Shown here: piece after piece, positions 26,206-35,470 of the stretch | Layout of the letters: each line of letters opens with the position of its first letter | Numbering within the stretch: the first letter of the stretch is position 1 | Source of the DNA: Vibrio sp. SS-MA-C1-2 | GTDB taxonomy: Bacteria; Pseudomonadota; Gammaproteobacteria; Enterobacterales; Vibrionaceae | DNA length: 64,000 nt | Direction of reading: 5' to 3' | NCBI RefSeq assembly: GCF_021513135.1 | Contig: NZ_CP090981.1 | Span: 1,612,001 to 1,676,000 of the forward strand | Made by a program: the position numbers and the translations under genes | Notes under the pieces: generated by a model | The model's database searches: none | Seen by the model: the letters and a program-made list of their open reading frames with translations, nothing else | What the model was told of the DNA's origin: nothing

Positions 26206-27335
26206 TGGATCTATTGTTAATTCTTACTTATGCCGCATTGTGTATTTTTATTTTTAAAATATTTAATATTCCATTAAATAAGTGGAGTGTGCCTACGGCT
26301 GTTTTAGGTGGTATTATTTTGGTTGGCGCATTAGTCCTTTTGATGAACTATAACCACCCATTTACTCAGAAAGGTGGACAATTTTATGTCACAACACCGA
26401 TTGTTCCGACGGTTCGCGGTAAAGTGATAGAGGTGATAGCGACACCTAATGAACAACTAAAGAAGGGTGATATACTATTTAAAATCGATGATACCCCTTA
26501 TTTAGCGGCCGTGAATAAGATCAACGCACAATTAGCAGAAGCTAGCCAAGATATTCTTGAGTTAGAGTCAGCTTATGTGGCTGCACAGAATACCACTCAA
26601 AAAGCATTAGCTGAACGAGATGAAGCGAAAAGAAAGTATATTCGTTATCAGAAGAGCTTTAAAAAAGGCGCATTTACAGAACAGCAAGTGGATAGTGCAA
26701 ACCAAGCTTATAAAGCTGCGGAGTCGTTTTTATTAGCACAGAAATCGAAAGAGAGACAAGCAAAGCTAGCGTATGAATCTAATATAAATGGTGAAAATAC
26801 GACAATTGCAAAACTAAAAGCAGAATTAGTTCAAGCGCAGTTTAATTTAGATGGAACCATTGTGCGAGCACCGACTGATGGTTTTGTTTCTCAAGTCACA
26901 TTACGACCAGGAATGATGGCAGTCCCATTACCATTAGTTCCTTCAATGATCTTTACTCATAGCGAAGAGAAATATTTCGTCGGTGCTTTTCGCCAGAACT
27001 CGCTACAGCGTTTAGAAGAAGGTCATGACGCTGAATTTCTATTTAAAGGACTACCGGGTAAAGTCTTTAAAGGCCAAGTTCTGGAGATTATTCCTAATAT
27101 TACCGAAGGACAAGTACAATCTAGAAATGGTTTAGTGAGCGCTTCAACAATTAACACTAATGGCCGGGTGTTAGTGAAACTTCAAGTGACGGATGATCTA
27201 TCTCAATATCATTTACCACTCGGTACGAGTGCTGAAATTGCGATTTATTCCGATCACTTTTCTCATGTTGCAATTATGAGAAAAGTCCTAATTCGAATGA
27301 AAAGTTGGCAAAATTATCTATATTTAGATCATTAA
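26205..27335 (+). CDS. HlyD-type membrane fusion protein (YiaV/YibH-like), pair 3
   Basis: This 376-residue adaptor protein has the same plan as pair 1: membrane segments at about 3-18 and 28-47, lipoyl half 'TVRGKVIEVIATPNEQLKKG' (about 70-90), a coiled-coil hairpin (about 105-205), second half 'TIVRAPTDGFVSQVTLRPGM', then barrel. The C-terminus is 'IMRKVLIRMKSWQNYLY'. The longer coiled coil than in pair 1 suggests a different partner reach. No channel or pump gene follows. Confidence 0.87.
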   Translation: MDLLLILTYAALCIFIFKIFNIPLNKWSVPTAVLGGIILVGALVLLMNYNHPFTQKGGQFYVTTPIVPTVRGKVIEVIATPNEQLKKGDILFKIDDTPYLAAVNKINAQLAEASQDILELESAYVAAQNTTQKALAERDEAKRKYIRYQKSFKKGAFTEQQVDSANQAYKAAESFLLAQKSKERQAKLAYESNINGENTTIAKLKAELVQAQFNLDGTIVRAPTDGFVSQVTLRPGMMAVPLPLVPSMIFTHSEEKYFVGAFRQNSLQRLEEGHDAEFLFKGLPGKVFKGQVLEIIPNITEGQVQSRNGLVSASTINTNGRVLVKLQVTDDLSQYHLPLGTSAEIAIYSDHFSHVAIMRKVLIRMKSWQNYLYLDH

Positions 27336-27372
27336 ATAGCGAATATACACTTTTCACAATTGCTATAAATAG

Positions 27373-27424
27373 AATCACTTGAATTTTGTAGGCTGTCGCT
27401 GATAACTTTAAGTGATTTTTTTAT
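27373..27424 (+). terminator. Terminator after HlyD pair 3
   Basis: The stem aatcactt / aagtgatt (27373-27380 and 27410-27417) is followed by a T-run. Confidence 0.6.
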
Positions 27425-27446
27425 TCATTACTATTTAGGTATTAGC

Positions 27447-27956
27447 ATGAAACAGGTAAAAATACTTTTATCATCACTCCTATTGTTAGTCATTGCGGGA
27501 TGTTCATCAATTATGGTCGATCGTGACCATCAAATTGATTTAACGAGTTATCAATCGTTTAGTTTTAATATTGATAAAGACCAACCATTAACTCTTGATG
27601 AAGGGCGAATGAAGCAAGCTGTGACGCAGCAATTGGAATTGAAAGGCTTAGCGTTATCTGAAAATAGCTCGTTACTGGTAAAGCCGAGTATTCAAAATAA
27701 TGAAGAACTCATATCTAGAAATCCGACGGTAAGTTTTGGTTATTCAACAAAAAACATTGGCGTCGCGACTTCGTCTGAGCGAGTTTATCAAAAAGAGAGT
27801 TATGGTAATATTGTAATCGAGTTAATCGACAAAAATAAAAATCAGATCGTATGGCGTGGAGTGTCAAATAAAAAGATTACGAAGTTTATGAGTGATAAAG
27901 ATAGATCTGAAATAATATTTACAGAAATTGATAAGATGTTCACTCAATACCCATAA
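27447..27956 (+). CDS. DUF4136-like lipoprotein
   Basis: The 169-residue product has a lipoprotein signal with lipobox 'VIAGC' (Cys at residue 19). The mature part contains 'DLTSYQSFSFN', 'ALSENSSLLVKPSIQNN' and a late 'GNIVIELIDKNKNQIVWRGV' strand, the arrangement of DUF4136 outer-membrane-associated lipoproteins. It follows HlyD pair 3 but is separated by a terminator, so it has its own promoter. Confidence 0.78.
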   Translation: MKQVKILLSSLLLLVIAGCSSIMVDRDHQIDLTSYQSFSFNIDKDQPLTLDEGRMKQAVTQQLELKGLALSENSSLLVKPSIQNNEELISRNPTVSFGYSTKNIGVATSSERVYQKESYGNIVIELIDKNKNQIVWRGVSNKKITKFMSDKDRSEIIFTEIDKMFTQYP

Positions 27957-27981
27957 ATAAATTTAAATATAATTAATTCTA

Positions 27982-28016
27982 TCCTACCTTAATAGGTTTA
28001 ATTTATTAAGGTAGGA
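27982..28016. terminator. Perfect 13-bp hairpin after the DUF4136 gene
   Basis: The arms tcctaccttaata and tattaaggtagga are 9 bases apart and begin 25 bases after the stop codon. A T-run is lacking on the plus strand, so it may be an mRNA-end stabiliser or a weak terminator. Confidence 0.45.
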
Positions 28017-28075
28017 ATAACTATCCCTCTCTTATTTTAAATATCTAGGTTGCTAGTATTTTTATCTTCTTCAAC

Positions 28076-28196
28076 GATACCTAAAATAATTGGAGTTGCT
28101 AGTCGGCGGAAAAGGTCCCATGAGTATAGGTGTACTCTATGATTGGGGCGAACGAATACAGCCAACAACCTAGTGACTTCAAGTATGAAGGGTATA
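28076..28196 (-). repeat. ERIC-like imperfect palindrome, full-length copy (minus orientation)
   Basis: The order is 'aattggagttgctagtcggc', 'gtcccatgagtataggtgta', 'gattggggcgaacgaataca', then 'cttcaagtatgaagggtata'. It ends 43 bases before the LysR gene start. Confidence 0.75.
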
Positions 28197-28239
28197 CCAT
28201 TGTTTAAAATATAGAACGATTTCATTTGGAAATTTAAAT

Positions 28240-29139
28240 ATGAAAAATTCTGATTTAAGTCTTATTCCATTCTTCATTATGATCATGGAAGAGCGTAGTT
28301 TATCTGTCGCTGCAAAAAAAATGAATTTAAGTCAACCAGCGGTAAGTGCTGCCCTAAGTAAACTGCGGTATATATATCGAGATCAACTTTTTAACCGATT
28401 AAATTATGGTGTTGAACCAACACCTTATGCTTATGAAATATTTCCGATATTATCAAATATTATGAATAATTACATGCTGACGATTCCAACTGAGGAGTTT
28501 AATCCTGCAATTATTAAATGTAAATTCAAGATAGCTACACTAAGTGTTTCTTTTAGTTCCGTGATCTCTAATTTTTCTAGGGAGTTAATTAAACAGTCTC
28601 CAAATATTACGATTGAAACCCAGTCATTATTAAATAAAAACTTAGAAAATGATTTAATTAACCATAAGTTTGATCTTGCTATTAATATAGGCAGGCCAAA
28701 TATAGCATCATTAAATAGCCATACTTTGGGTTATCATAAGTTAGTTGTAGTCTGTGCTAGAGAGCACCCTAGGATTAAGGGTAGTCATATATCACCAGAA
28801 CAGTTTATGGCAGAAAAGCATGCCGTACATACTCATATTGCCCATGATGATAATTTTAAACATGCTCTGAGCTTTAATTTATTGAGGAAAAGGGATATTC
28901 GTTGGTATGCAAAAGAGACAACAGAGATGTTATCAATCATTGAAAAATCAGAATTAATCGGTTTAGTTACCGAAGAAATAGCCAAGAAACTTTGTGGAGC
29001 CTTCAATTTAAAATATTTCAATGCACCATTAGGTTTAGATAAGTTACCTGTTTCTATTATTTGGCATTCATCAAGAGAAAATGATATCCCTCATAAATGG
29101 CTACGGGGAAAAGTGATCAATTCACAACTTACTTTTTAA
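28240..29139 (+). CDS. LysR family transcriptional regulator
   Basis: The 299-residue protein has an N-terminal winged HTH (about 5-65, 'RSLSVAAKKMNLSQPAVSAA') and a LysR substrate-binding domain (about 95-295). The opening 'MKNSDLSLIPFFIMIMEERS' resembles the LeuO/NodD-like group. It is upstream of the predicted outer-membrane protein on the same strand and could control it; ligand and target are unknown. Confidence 0.85.
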   Translation: MKNSDLSLIPFFIMIMEERSLSVAAKKMNLSQPAVSAALSKLRYIYRDQLFNRLNYGVEPTPYAYEIFPILSNIMNNYMLTIPTEEFNPAIIKCKFKIATLSVSFSSVISNFSRELIKQSPNITIETQSLLNKNLENDLINHKFDLAINIGRPNIASLNSHTLGYHKLVVVCAREHPRIKGSHISPEQFMAEKHAVHTHIAHDDNFKHALSFNLLRKRDIRWYAKETTEMLSIIEKSELIGLVTEEIAKKLCGAFNLKYFNAPLGLDKLPVSIIWHSSRENDIPHKWLRGKVINSQLTF

Positions 29140-29157
29140 TTAAATATTAATATCATT

Positions 29158-29192
29158 TTACACTTGAAGTTGCTAGGTTGTTGGCTATGTAT
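29158..29192 (+). repeat. ERIC-like left-end fragment
   Basis: Only 'cacttgaagttgctaggttg' and 'ttggct' of the left arm remain, 18 bases after the LysR stop codon. Confidence 0.55.
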
Positions 29193-29280
29193 TTATTGGT
29201 TTATTAAATTATTTATTACTTGTTTTCTCTTGGTTATTGTCTTTTTAATTATTACTTTATTGTTGTAGAGTTGGTTTTTT

Positions 29281-30390
29281 ATGTCTATTATAATCGCCTG
29301 TATAATATTAATGATTTCGTCTTTGTTAGTATTTAATTGTTACGCTAATGATGAACTAACAAGTGAAGATCTGAATATTTTAGATCAATATTATTATCAT
29401 GAAATTAATATTATGAACAATAAAACAGCTAGAGATAGGAGTGTTCAAAGTGATATTATTCCAGTTTTTGACCCAACATTAAGTTATGAGGAAAAGAACG
29501 AATTAGATAATCCGGGCTCAGTAAATAAATGGCAACATATTTTACCCTTTTATGCTCAAAATATTATAGATTTAGGATTTGAGCTTCCATTGCCTTTTAC
29601 CATTTCATTAATTCCTAACCTTGTGAGCCAGACTGCTAGCTTTAGTGATTTAGGTGTTCAAATTAATCATTTCGATCTCGGTAATATTTATGATCTAGAT
29701 ATGGTTGATTTTGGTGAACCAGAGATAACAAGTCAAAGTCTTCAGTTACGGTTTGCGGCTTGGCTTTTTCCTTTTATGGAAGTGAGTAGTTACGTTGGTC
29801 GGTTTCAAGGGAATTCAGATTTATTGATTACGGTACCGACTGCTATGTTTACACGGGCATGCCAAGGTATTCATCTTTCTCCTGGTCGAGACCCTGTCCC
29901 ACATGGAAATATCGATATTGATCCACCAAATGGTTGTCAAAATAGTATCTATTTAGATCGATTCTCTCCTTCAGTGAAAGGAAGTAACTTAGGAATTAAC
30001 ATGAATTTGGTGGCTGGCTATCGTAATTATTTTGTTTTATTACCTATCAGTTATACGTGGTCAAAAACAGATGATGATAATACAGCATCAACCTCTTTTA
30101 TGGTGGCACCCAGAGTGGGTAAGTCATACAAAACACTTCATTGGGGCGTATTTAGTGCTTATATTGGTGCTTCCTATATGGATACAAGTAGTTTATCTCA
30201 AGATACTTTAACTATAGATAAAGGAAGTATGGAGACCTTATCGTACTCAATTAAGCAAGAGAACAATGGTAAATTTGCTAGCTTAGTGGGGCTCAATTGG
30301 AATATTACGAGAAATTATGGTTTAACGGCAGAGGCTCAATATGGAGAAGAGAGAAGGGGGATTTTTGCTATTTTAAGTTACCGATATTAG
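29281..30390 (+). CDS. Predicted outer-membrane beta-barrel protein
   Basis: The 369-residue product has a signal peptide (about residues 1-23). The mature part shows alternating strands and ends in aromatic 'AILSYRY', the usual signal for outer-membrane insertion. A loop with two Cys ('RACQGIHLSPGRDP' and 'PPNGCQNSIYLD') probably forms a disulfide. It is like uncharacterised Vibrio barrel proteins; transport substrate is unknown. Being close to three HlyD-like adaptors, it is a possible partner, but this is speculation. Confidence 0.65.
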   Translation: MSIIIACIILMISSLLVFNCYANDELTSEDLNILDQYYYHEINIMNNKTARDRSVQSDIIPVFDPTLSYEEKNELDNPGSVNKWQHILPFYAQNIIDLGFELPLPFTISLIPNLVSQTASFSDLGVQINHFDLGNIYDLDMVDFGEPEITSQSLQLRFAAWLFPFMEVSSYVGRFQGNSDLLITVPTAMFTRACQGIHLSPGRDPVPHGNIDIDPPNGCQNSIYLDRFSPSVKGSNLGINMNLVAGYRNYFVLLPISYTWSKTDDDNTASTSFMVAPRVGKSYKTLHWGVFSAYIGASYMDTSSLSQDTLTIDKGSMETLSYSIKQENNGKFASLVGLNWNITRNYGLTAEAQYGEERRGIFAILSYRY

Positions 30391-30424
30391 TTATTTTAAA
30401 TGATAGAAATATGATAATGATTGA

Positions 30425-30465
30425 TTATACCCTTGATTTTTACAGGTGTTAGGTTGTTGGCATCG
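30425..30465 (+). repeat. ERIC-like left-end fragment
   Basis: The sequence 'tatacccttgatttttacag' followed by 'gtgttaggttgttggc' resembles the left arm with changes. Confidence 0.5.
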
Positions 30466-30567
30466 TAAAAAGAGATAAAAATTACAATGATCAGTAAATC
30501 TTTCAGTGCAGTTAACTGTAATGAGATATAATATAGAGATAAATCATAATAAGATGAGTAATTCTTA

Positions 30568-30963
30568 GTGGGTATATTTGCTTCAGTTTCACCTAATTTA
30601 AAAAAACAGGATGTTGTTAGTATTATTAATCAACTAATTGGGGATGACATAATTTTAACCGAAGAGAGAACGTCTCATCAGATAGCCAACCAATTGGTTA
30701 ATGACGTGTGGAATGATATGCCGGACGTTTTTCAAAAGCAGAGTTTATTAACACCTCACAACATTACTGCAATCGCGATAGCTTTAGCGAACGGTGTTGC
30801 CATGTTAGATGACAATGATGTAAACCGTGAAGTTATGGTGAACTCATTAAAGCGTGTTCTTAATGATATTGAACTGAATAGTCAATTTTACACATTGAAT
30901 CAAATAGATGTTCGGCTATTGAATACCAGTAATAAAATCTATAATGATATTACTGAAAAATAA
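30568..30963 (+). CDS. Hypothetical cytoplasmic protein
   Basis: The 131-residue product has no signal peptide or membrane segment and is mainly helical. The start is GTG 30568, whose first G belongs to a TAG that ends a four-codon mini-ORF (ATG 30555), so reinitiation is possible. No family was recognised. It precedes the cNMP/CBS/DUF294 gene on the same strand by 92 bases. Confidence 0.55.
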   Translation: MGIFASVSPNLKKQDVVSIINQLIGDDIILTEERTSHQIANQLVNDVWNDMPDVFQKQSLLTPHNITAIAIALANGVAMLDDNDVNREVMVNSLKRVLNDIELNSQFYTLNQIDVRLLNTSNKIYNDITEK

Positions 30964-31055
30964 TCTATTTTAACGCTGACTGATAGTTAAAATAACATCA
31001 ACATTAGGGAATACAGTATTATTCAAGGCTGAGTATTACATAAGAGGACATTGTG

Positions 31056-32918
31056 ATGTCGACGACATTGATGCCAAATATTCTGCATTTTATTGAACAG
31101 ATTGATCCTTTCGATAAATTGCCTAAATCTATTGTCAAAGAAATTGCAATGAGTATTGAGGTTACTTTTCTTTCTGTTGGTGAGCAGATAACGTTTTCGT
31201 CTGATAAAAATGATCAATGTCTTTATATTATACGTACTGGGGCAGTAGAGCAGCGGAAATTAGATGGCACATTAAAAGCGCGTTTAGCGAGTGAAGATCT
31301 CTTTGGTTTTACTTTTCTTGATGCGCAAACACCTGCAAATAAAGAATATACGATAACCGCTATTGAAGAGTCATTAATCTACTTGATCCCTGCCGCTCCC
31401 CTTTATCAGATCTTAAATAATGATCCAACATACCTCTCTTACTTTGCCTCTAACGCGCTAGTTCGCCTCAAAAGTGCGATGAATATCGTCTGGTCTTCAG
31501 AAGAAAAAGGGCTATTTTTCAAAACAGTTACTGAAGTTGCTAATTATCATATTGCGACGGTAACTAGTGATACTTCAATTCAAGAAGTTGCGAGAGAAAT
31601 GCGTCTGCGTTCTAAAGTTTCTTGTGCGTTTGTGATGGAAAATAAACAGTTTGTTGGTTTAATCACCGATAAGGATATGACCAAAAGGGTGATTGCTGAA
31701 GGCATCGATATTCAACAATCTATTGCAACGGTGATGACGCCAAATCCCTTTTGTGTGAATGATGATGATTTAGTCTTTAAAGCGACGGCATTGATGATGG
31801 AGCATAATATTCAAAATATCCCTGTCGTTCATCATGGTCAACCCGTTGCGTTAATAACAGCAGCAAACCTTATTCAAAAGAATCGTGTTCAAGCGGTTTA
31901 TCTTGTCGATAAAATAAATAAAGCGGATTCTATCGATCAACTCGTTGATTTAACTGCAGAGCGACAAGCGATTTTTGAAGCCTTAGTGGAAGGGAAAGTA
32001 CCAACGAAAGTGATTGGCCAAGTGATGGCGATGATCATGGATTGCTACAATCGCCGCTTAATTGCGTTGGCAGAAGATAAGTTGGGTTCACCGCCTTGTG
32101 AGTACCTCTGGATGGTGGCTGGGTCTCATGCTCGAAATGAAGTGAACATGACTTCAGATCAAGACAGCGCCATTGTTTTTTCAGATAGCGCCACCGAGCA
32201 AGATAAAATCTATTTTACCCATTTGGCCATGGATGTTTGTAAAGGAATGGATTTGTGTGGTTATCCACTTTGTACTGGGCGTTTTATGGCAGCATCGACA
32301 AAATGGTGTCAATCACTCTCTACATGGAAAGCTTATTACCGTAAATGGTCATTGAACCCTGAATATGATTTGATCTTAAATATTAGTGTTTTTTTAGAGA
32401 TCCGCGCCATTTATGGCGATAATCAACTCTTTGATCAATTAAATGATTATCTTCACCAGAAAATAGATAACAATCAGCATTTTATTTCCGCTTTAGTACG
32501 GAACTCATTAGTGATAAAGCCACCTTTGAGTATATTTAAAAATTTAGTACTGATTAAAGATGGAGATAATGCTAATACCTTGAATATAAAATCATCGGCA
32601 ATTTCGCTACTGGTGGATTTAATTCGTATCTATGCAGTTACTCATAGCTGTCAGTTAACCAGTACCGAAGATCGATTGAGTTACCTTCATCAACAGCAGA
32701 TTATTAATGAAGCAACATTTAATGATCTTAATGGAGCCTATCAGTTTTTCACTCAATTACGTTATAACCACCAAGCTGAGGCATTAAAACGAGGATCACC
32801 GTTGAATAATAATATCGATCCTAGTGAGTTTGGTAGTTTTGAACGTAAACATCTGCGTGAAGCATTTAAAATTATTGCTGATTTTCAAGACTTAATGAAG
32901 TTAAAGTATAATTTATAG
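31056..32918 (+). CDS. cNMP-binding / CBS / DUF294 nucleotidyltransferase-like protein
   Basis: This 620-residue cytoplasmic signalling protein has a cyclic-nucleotide-binding-like domain (about 10-135), two CBS motifs (about 155-275, 'KMRLRSKVSCAFVMENKQFV'-like and 'VMTPNPFCVNDDD'), a DUF294 nucleotidyltransferase-like domain (about 335-450, 'VAGSHARNEVNMTSDQDSAI') and a DUF294 C-terminal domain. The 'GSHARNE...DQD' residues are the GS and acidic motifs of the nucleotidyltransferase fold. Start ATG 31056 has gagg eight bases upstream; a GTG at 31053 is adjacent. The next gene is a DnaQ-like exonuclease, a common pairing. Confidence 0.87.
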   Translation: MSTTLMPNILHFIEQIDPFDKLPKSIVKEIAMSIEVTFLSVGEQITFSSDKNDQCLYIIRTGAVEQRKLDGTLKARLASEDLFGFTFLDAQTPANKEYTITAIEESLIYLIPAAPLYQILNNDPTYLSYFASNALVRLKSAMNIVWSSEEKGLFFKTVTEVANYHIATVTSDTSIQEVAREMRLRSKVSCAFVMENKQFVGLITDKDMTKRVIAEGIDIQQSIATVMTPNPFCVNDDDLVFKATALMMEHNIQNIPVVHHGQPVALITAANLIQKNRVQAVYLVDKINKADSIDQLVDLTAERQAIFEALVEGKVPTKVIGQVMAMIMDCYNRRLIALAEDKLGSPPCEYLWMVAGSHARNEVNMTSDQDSAIVFSDSATEQDKIYFTHLAMDVCKGMDLCGYPLCTGRFMAASTKWCQSLSTWKAYYRKWSLNPEYDLILNISVFLEIRAIYGDNQLFDQLNDYLHQKIDNNQHFISALVRNSLVIKPPLSIFKNLVLIKDGDNANTLNIKSSAISLLVDLIRIYAVTHSCQLTSTEDRLSYLHQQQIINEATFNDLNGAYQFFTQLRYNHQAEALKRGSPLNNNIDPSEFGSFERKHLREAFKIIADFQDLMKLKYNL

Positions 32919-33011
32919 CTATTTATGATCTATATTTTTATTCATCTTTATTTTTATCTGTGTGAGTACAGTAATAAATGTAACTCTCATTATAAATATT
33001 AAGGTTCACTG

Positions 33012-33746
33012 ATGAAATGGTGCTCACTCTTTTCTGATCTTTATGATCGAAAAATCAAACGGCAACAACAATGGTTAGCAAAAAATCGAGAGCACACTAA
33101 ATTGTTGCCTAAGTGGCTAATAACCTTGATTGAAACGCCAATAATCACGAAAGAGTGTGATCTTAGAACCGTCAATATCCTCTCTGTTGATATGGAAACG
33201 ACGGGCAAAGATCCAGAAAAAGATCAAATTCTTAGCGTTGGTTATGTACAAATTAACGGAAAAAAAATCATTCTCTCTAGCTCTGTTAATGAATATGTTA
33301 ATAGCCATCAACATATTAATATTGATGCAGCATTGGTTAATCAAATTACCTCAACAATGTTAGAAGAAGGAGAATCATTAGATGAGGTGATGAAAAGACT
33401 ATTTCTTGCAATGAAAGGGCGACTATTATTAGCTCATGGTTCATTTATGGAACAAGGTTTTATCCAGCAATATATCCTACAACGTTATAATATTGCTGAT
33501 TTTCCGCTGATTTGGATTGATACATTATTACTGTACAAATCATTATCTGAACTTCATAACCAACCTCGTGATTTTAGATTGGGTTCAGCGCGCGAATACT
33601 TTAACCTTCCCGAATATGAAGCGCATGATGCCTTGTTTGATTCGATTGCCACCGCAGAACTTTATTTAGTTTTAATCAACCGCATTTTCTTAAATCAACC
33701 TGTGACAATGTTAGAATTATTACAGCGACAGCAAACATATAGATAA
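33012..33746 (+). CDS. DnaQ-like 3'-5' exonuclease
   Basis: The 244-residue protein has a DEDDh exonuclease domain from about residue 55: motif I 'LSVDMETTGKDPEKDQI', motif II 'LLAHGSFMEQGFI' and motif III 'YEAHDALFDSIATAEL'. In motif II the usual Asp (HNAxFD) is replaced by Glu, which may weaken metal binding. The N-terminal 50 residues are basic. It follows the DUF294 gene by 93 bases and probably shares its transcript. Confidence 0.83.
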   Translation: MKWCSLFSDLYDRKIKRQQQWLAKNREHTKLLPKWLITLIETPIITKECDLRTVNILSVDMETTGKDPEKDQILSVGYVQINGKKIILSSSVNEYVNSHQHINIDAALVNQITSTMLEEGESLDEVMKRLFLAMKGRLLLAHGSFMEQGFIQQYILQRYNIADFPLIWIDTLLLYKSLSELHNQPRDFRLGSAREYFNLPEYEAHDALFDSIATAELYLVLINRIFLNQPVTMLELLQRQQTYR

Positions 33747-33814
33747 CATATTATTACCTATATAATTTTGAATTATTAGTTATTAAAACTGCTTAACTAC
33801 CCACTTTATGAAAT

Positions 33815-33830
33815 AGATAAACGTTTTCTT
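33815..33830. promoter_or_regulatory. PurR box candidate upstream of purine permease
   Basis: The sequence agataaacgttttctt fits the purine-repressor operator pattern ANGCAANCGNTTNCNT except for two bases. It lies 170 bases before the permease ATG. No purine riboswitch fold was seen in the leader. Confidence 0.4.
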
Positions 33831-33999
33831 TGAATAATTAGAAGTAGATCACTATTGGGGTGAGGGGGCAAGCGTGGTATGATTAGGAATGGGTAAATAA
33901 AGCAGAATAAGCTTTACGATTAAAGCAGTGACTATTTTAATCTGATATATTCCATATCGATGAATAGCCACTTGTTGTCTATTTTTAAGGAAACTATCC

Positions 34000-35361
34000 A
34001 TGTCAACTCATGATAATCCACATGATTTATCATCTGAATCAAAAATAGCAGAAAACACCGGCTTCTTAGCCAAGTTTTTTGACTTCTCTGGACATAAAAC
34101 CAAAGCTTCAACTGAAGTCGTTGCCGGTATTACCACCTTTATGACGATGGTTTACATTGTATTTGTAAATCCACAAATTTTATCCGCTGCCGGAATGAAT
34201 GCTGAAAGCGTCTTCGTTGTAACGTGTTTAATTGCTGCTGTTGGCAGTATTACCATGGGATTGGTTGCAAACCTTCCGATCGCGTTAGCACCTGCAATGG
34301 GCTTAAATGCCTTTTTTGCTTTCTCTGTTGTTATTGGCATGGGAGTAAGTTGGCAAGTGGCGATGGGGACTATTTTTTGGGGCGCGATTATTTTTGCTTT
34401 AATGTCCATTTTTGGTGTTAGACAATGGATTTTAACCAGTATTCCAGCCTCTTTACGATTAGGTATTCCAGCGGGTATTGGTCTGTTAATTGCGATGATT
34501 GGCTTAAATAATGCCGGTATTGTTGTCGCAAACCCAGCAACAATGGTTGCTGTTGGTGACTTAACTTCAATTCCTGCTGTTTTAGGGGCGTTAAGCTTCT
34601 TTATTATTGTTGTGCTGGCTGCTCGTGGTATTCACGCGGCTGTACTGATTTCTGTTGTTGTGGTTACTGCGCTTGCTGCGCTTTTAGGTGATGTTCAATT
34701 TAGTGGTATTGTTTCTATGCCGCCTTCTATTTCGCCAGTCTTTGCTCAATTAGATATCTGGGGCTCATTTAATTTAGGCTTTGCAGGCGTTATCTTCTCA
34801 TTTGCTTTAGTGAGTCTTTTTGATAGTTCAGGCACCATGATTGGTGTCACCGAACGTTGTAACATGACCGATGACAAAGGTCGTTTTCCTCGCATGAAGC
34901 AAGCATTAATCACTGATTCAACAACCTCAGTGTTAGGTGCTGTAATGGGAACATCAACGGTCACTGCTTATATTGAAAGTTCTGCAGGAGTGGCTGTTGG
35001 AGGTCGTACAGGCTTAACGTCTGTGATAACAGGAATCTTGTTCCTATTAGTTATTTTCTTCTCACCATTAGCAGGCATGGTGCCCACTTATGCGGTCGCG
35101 GGTGCACTTATCTATGTTGGCGTTTTAATGTCATCAGGATTAGCTAAAGTCGATTGGGAAGATATTACTGAGTCAGCGCCTGCTTTTATTACGGCTGTGA
35201 TGATGCCATTTACTTTTTCAATTACAGAAGGTATTGCAACCGGTTTTATTACCTATTGTGTTTTAAAACTAGGAACGGGTCGCTGGCGTGATATCCATCC
35301 CGGTGTTGCTTTAGTTGCCGTGTTATTCTTAGTTAAATTTATTTTTGTTGATGGGCATTAA
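34000..35361 (+). CDS. NCS2 family purine (adenine/hypoxanthine) permease, AzgA-like
   Basis: This 453-residue inner-membrane symporter has about 12 to 14 segments. The opening 'TKASTEVVAGITTFMTMVYI', the 'ALAPAMGLNAFFAFSVV' segment and 'FDSSGTMIGVTERCNM' are typical of the AzgA/PbuG branch that imports adenine, guanine or hypoxanthine. It is followed, 109 bases on, by adenine deaminase, which fits adenine uptake and salvage. Confidence 0.9.
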   Translation: MSTHDNPHDLSSESKIAENTGFLAKFFDFSGHKTKASTEVVAGITTFMTMVYIVFVNPQILSAAGMNAESVFVVTCLIAAVGSITMGLVANLPIALAPAMGLNAFFAFSVVIGMGVSWQVAMGTIFWGAIIFALMSIFGVRQWILTSIPASLRLGIPAGIGLLIAMIGLNNAGIVVANPATMVAVGDLTSIPAVLGALSFFIIVVLAARGIHAAVLISVVVVTALAALLGDVQFSGIVSMPPSISPVFAQLDIWGSFNLGFAGVIFSFALVSLFDSSGTMIGVTERCNMTDDKGRFPRMKQALITDSTTSVLGAVMGTSTVTAYIESSAGVAVGGRTGLTSVITGILFLLVIFFSPLAGMVPTYAVAGALIYVGVLMSSGLAKVDWEDITESAPAFITAVMMPFTFSITEGIATGFITYCVLKLGTGRWRDIHPGVALVAVLFLVKFIFVDGH

Positions 35362-35470
35362 TATATTAAACCTTTGAACTATATCATAAAAATATGACGT
35401 AAAAGAAAGGTTGCTGAGTTAGCAAAAATCTATTGATATCGATAAGTCATCTATATTAAAAAGGATTTCT

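Noticed and set aside
33747-33999. Possible purine riboswitch before the purine permease
   Set aside because: The conserved loop sequences and three-way junction of that class could not be found; a PurR-like site is a simpler explanation.
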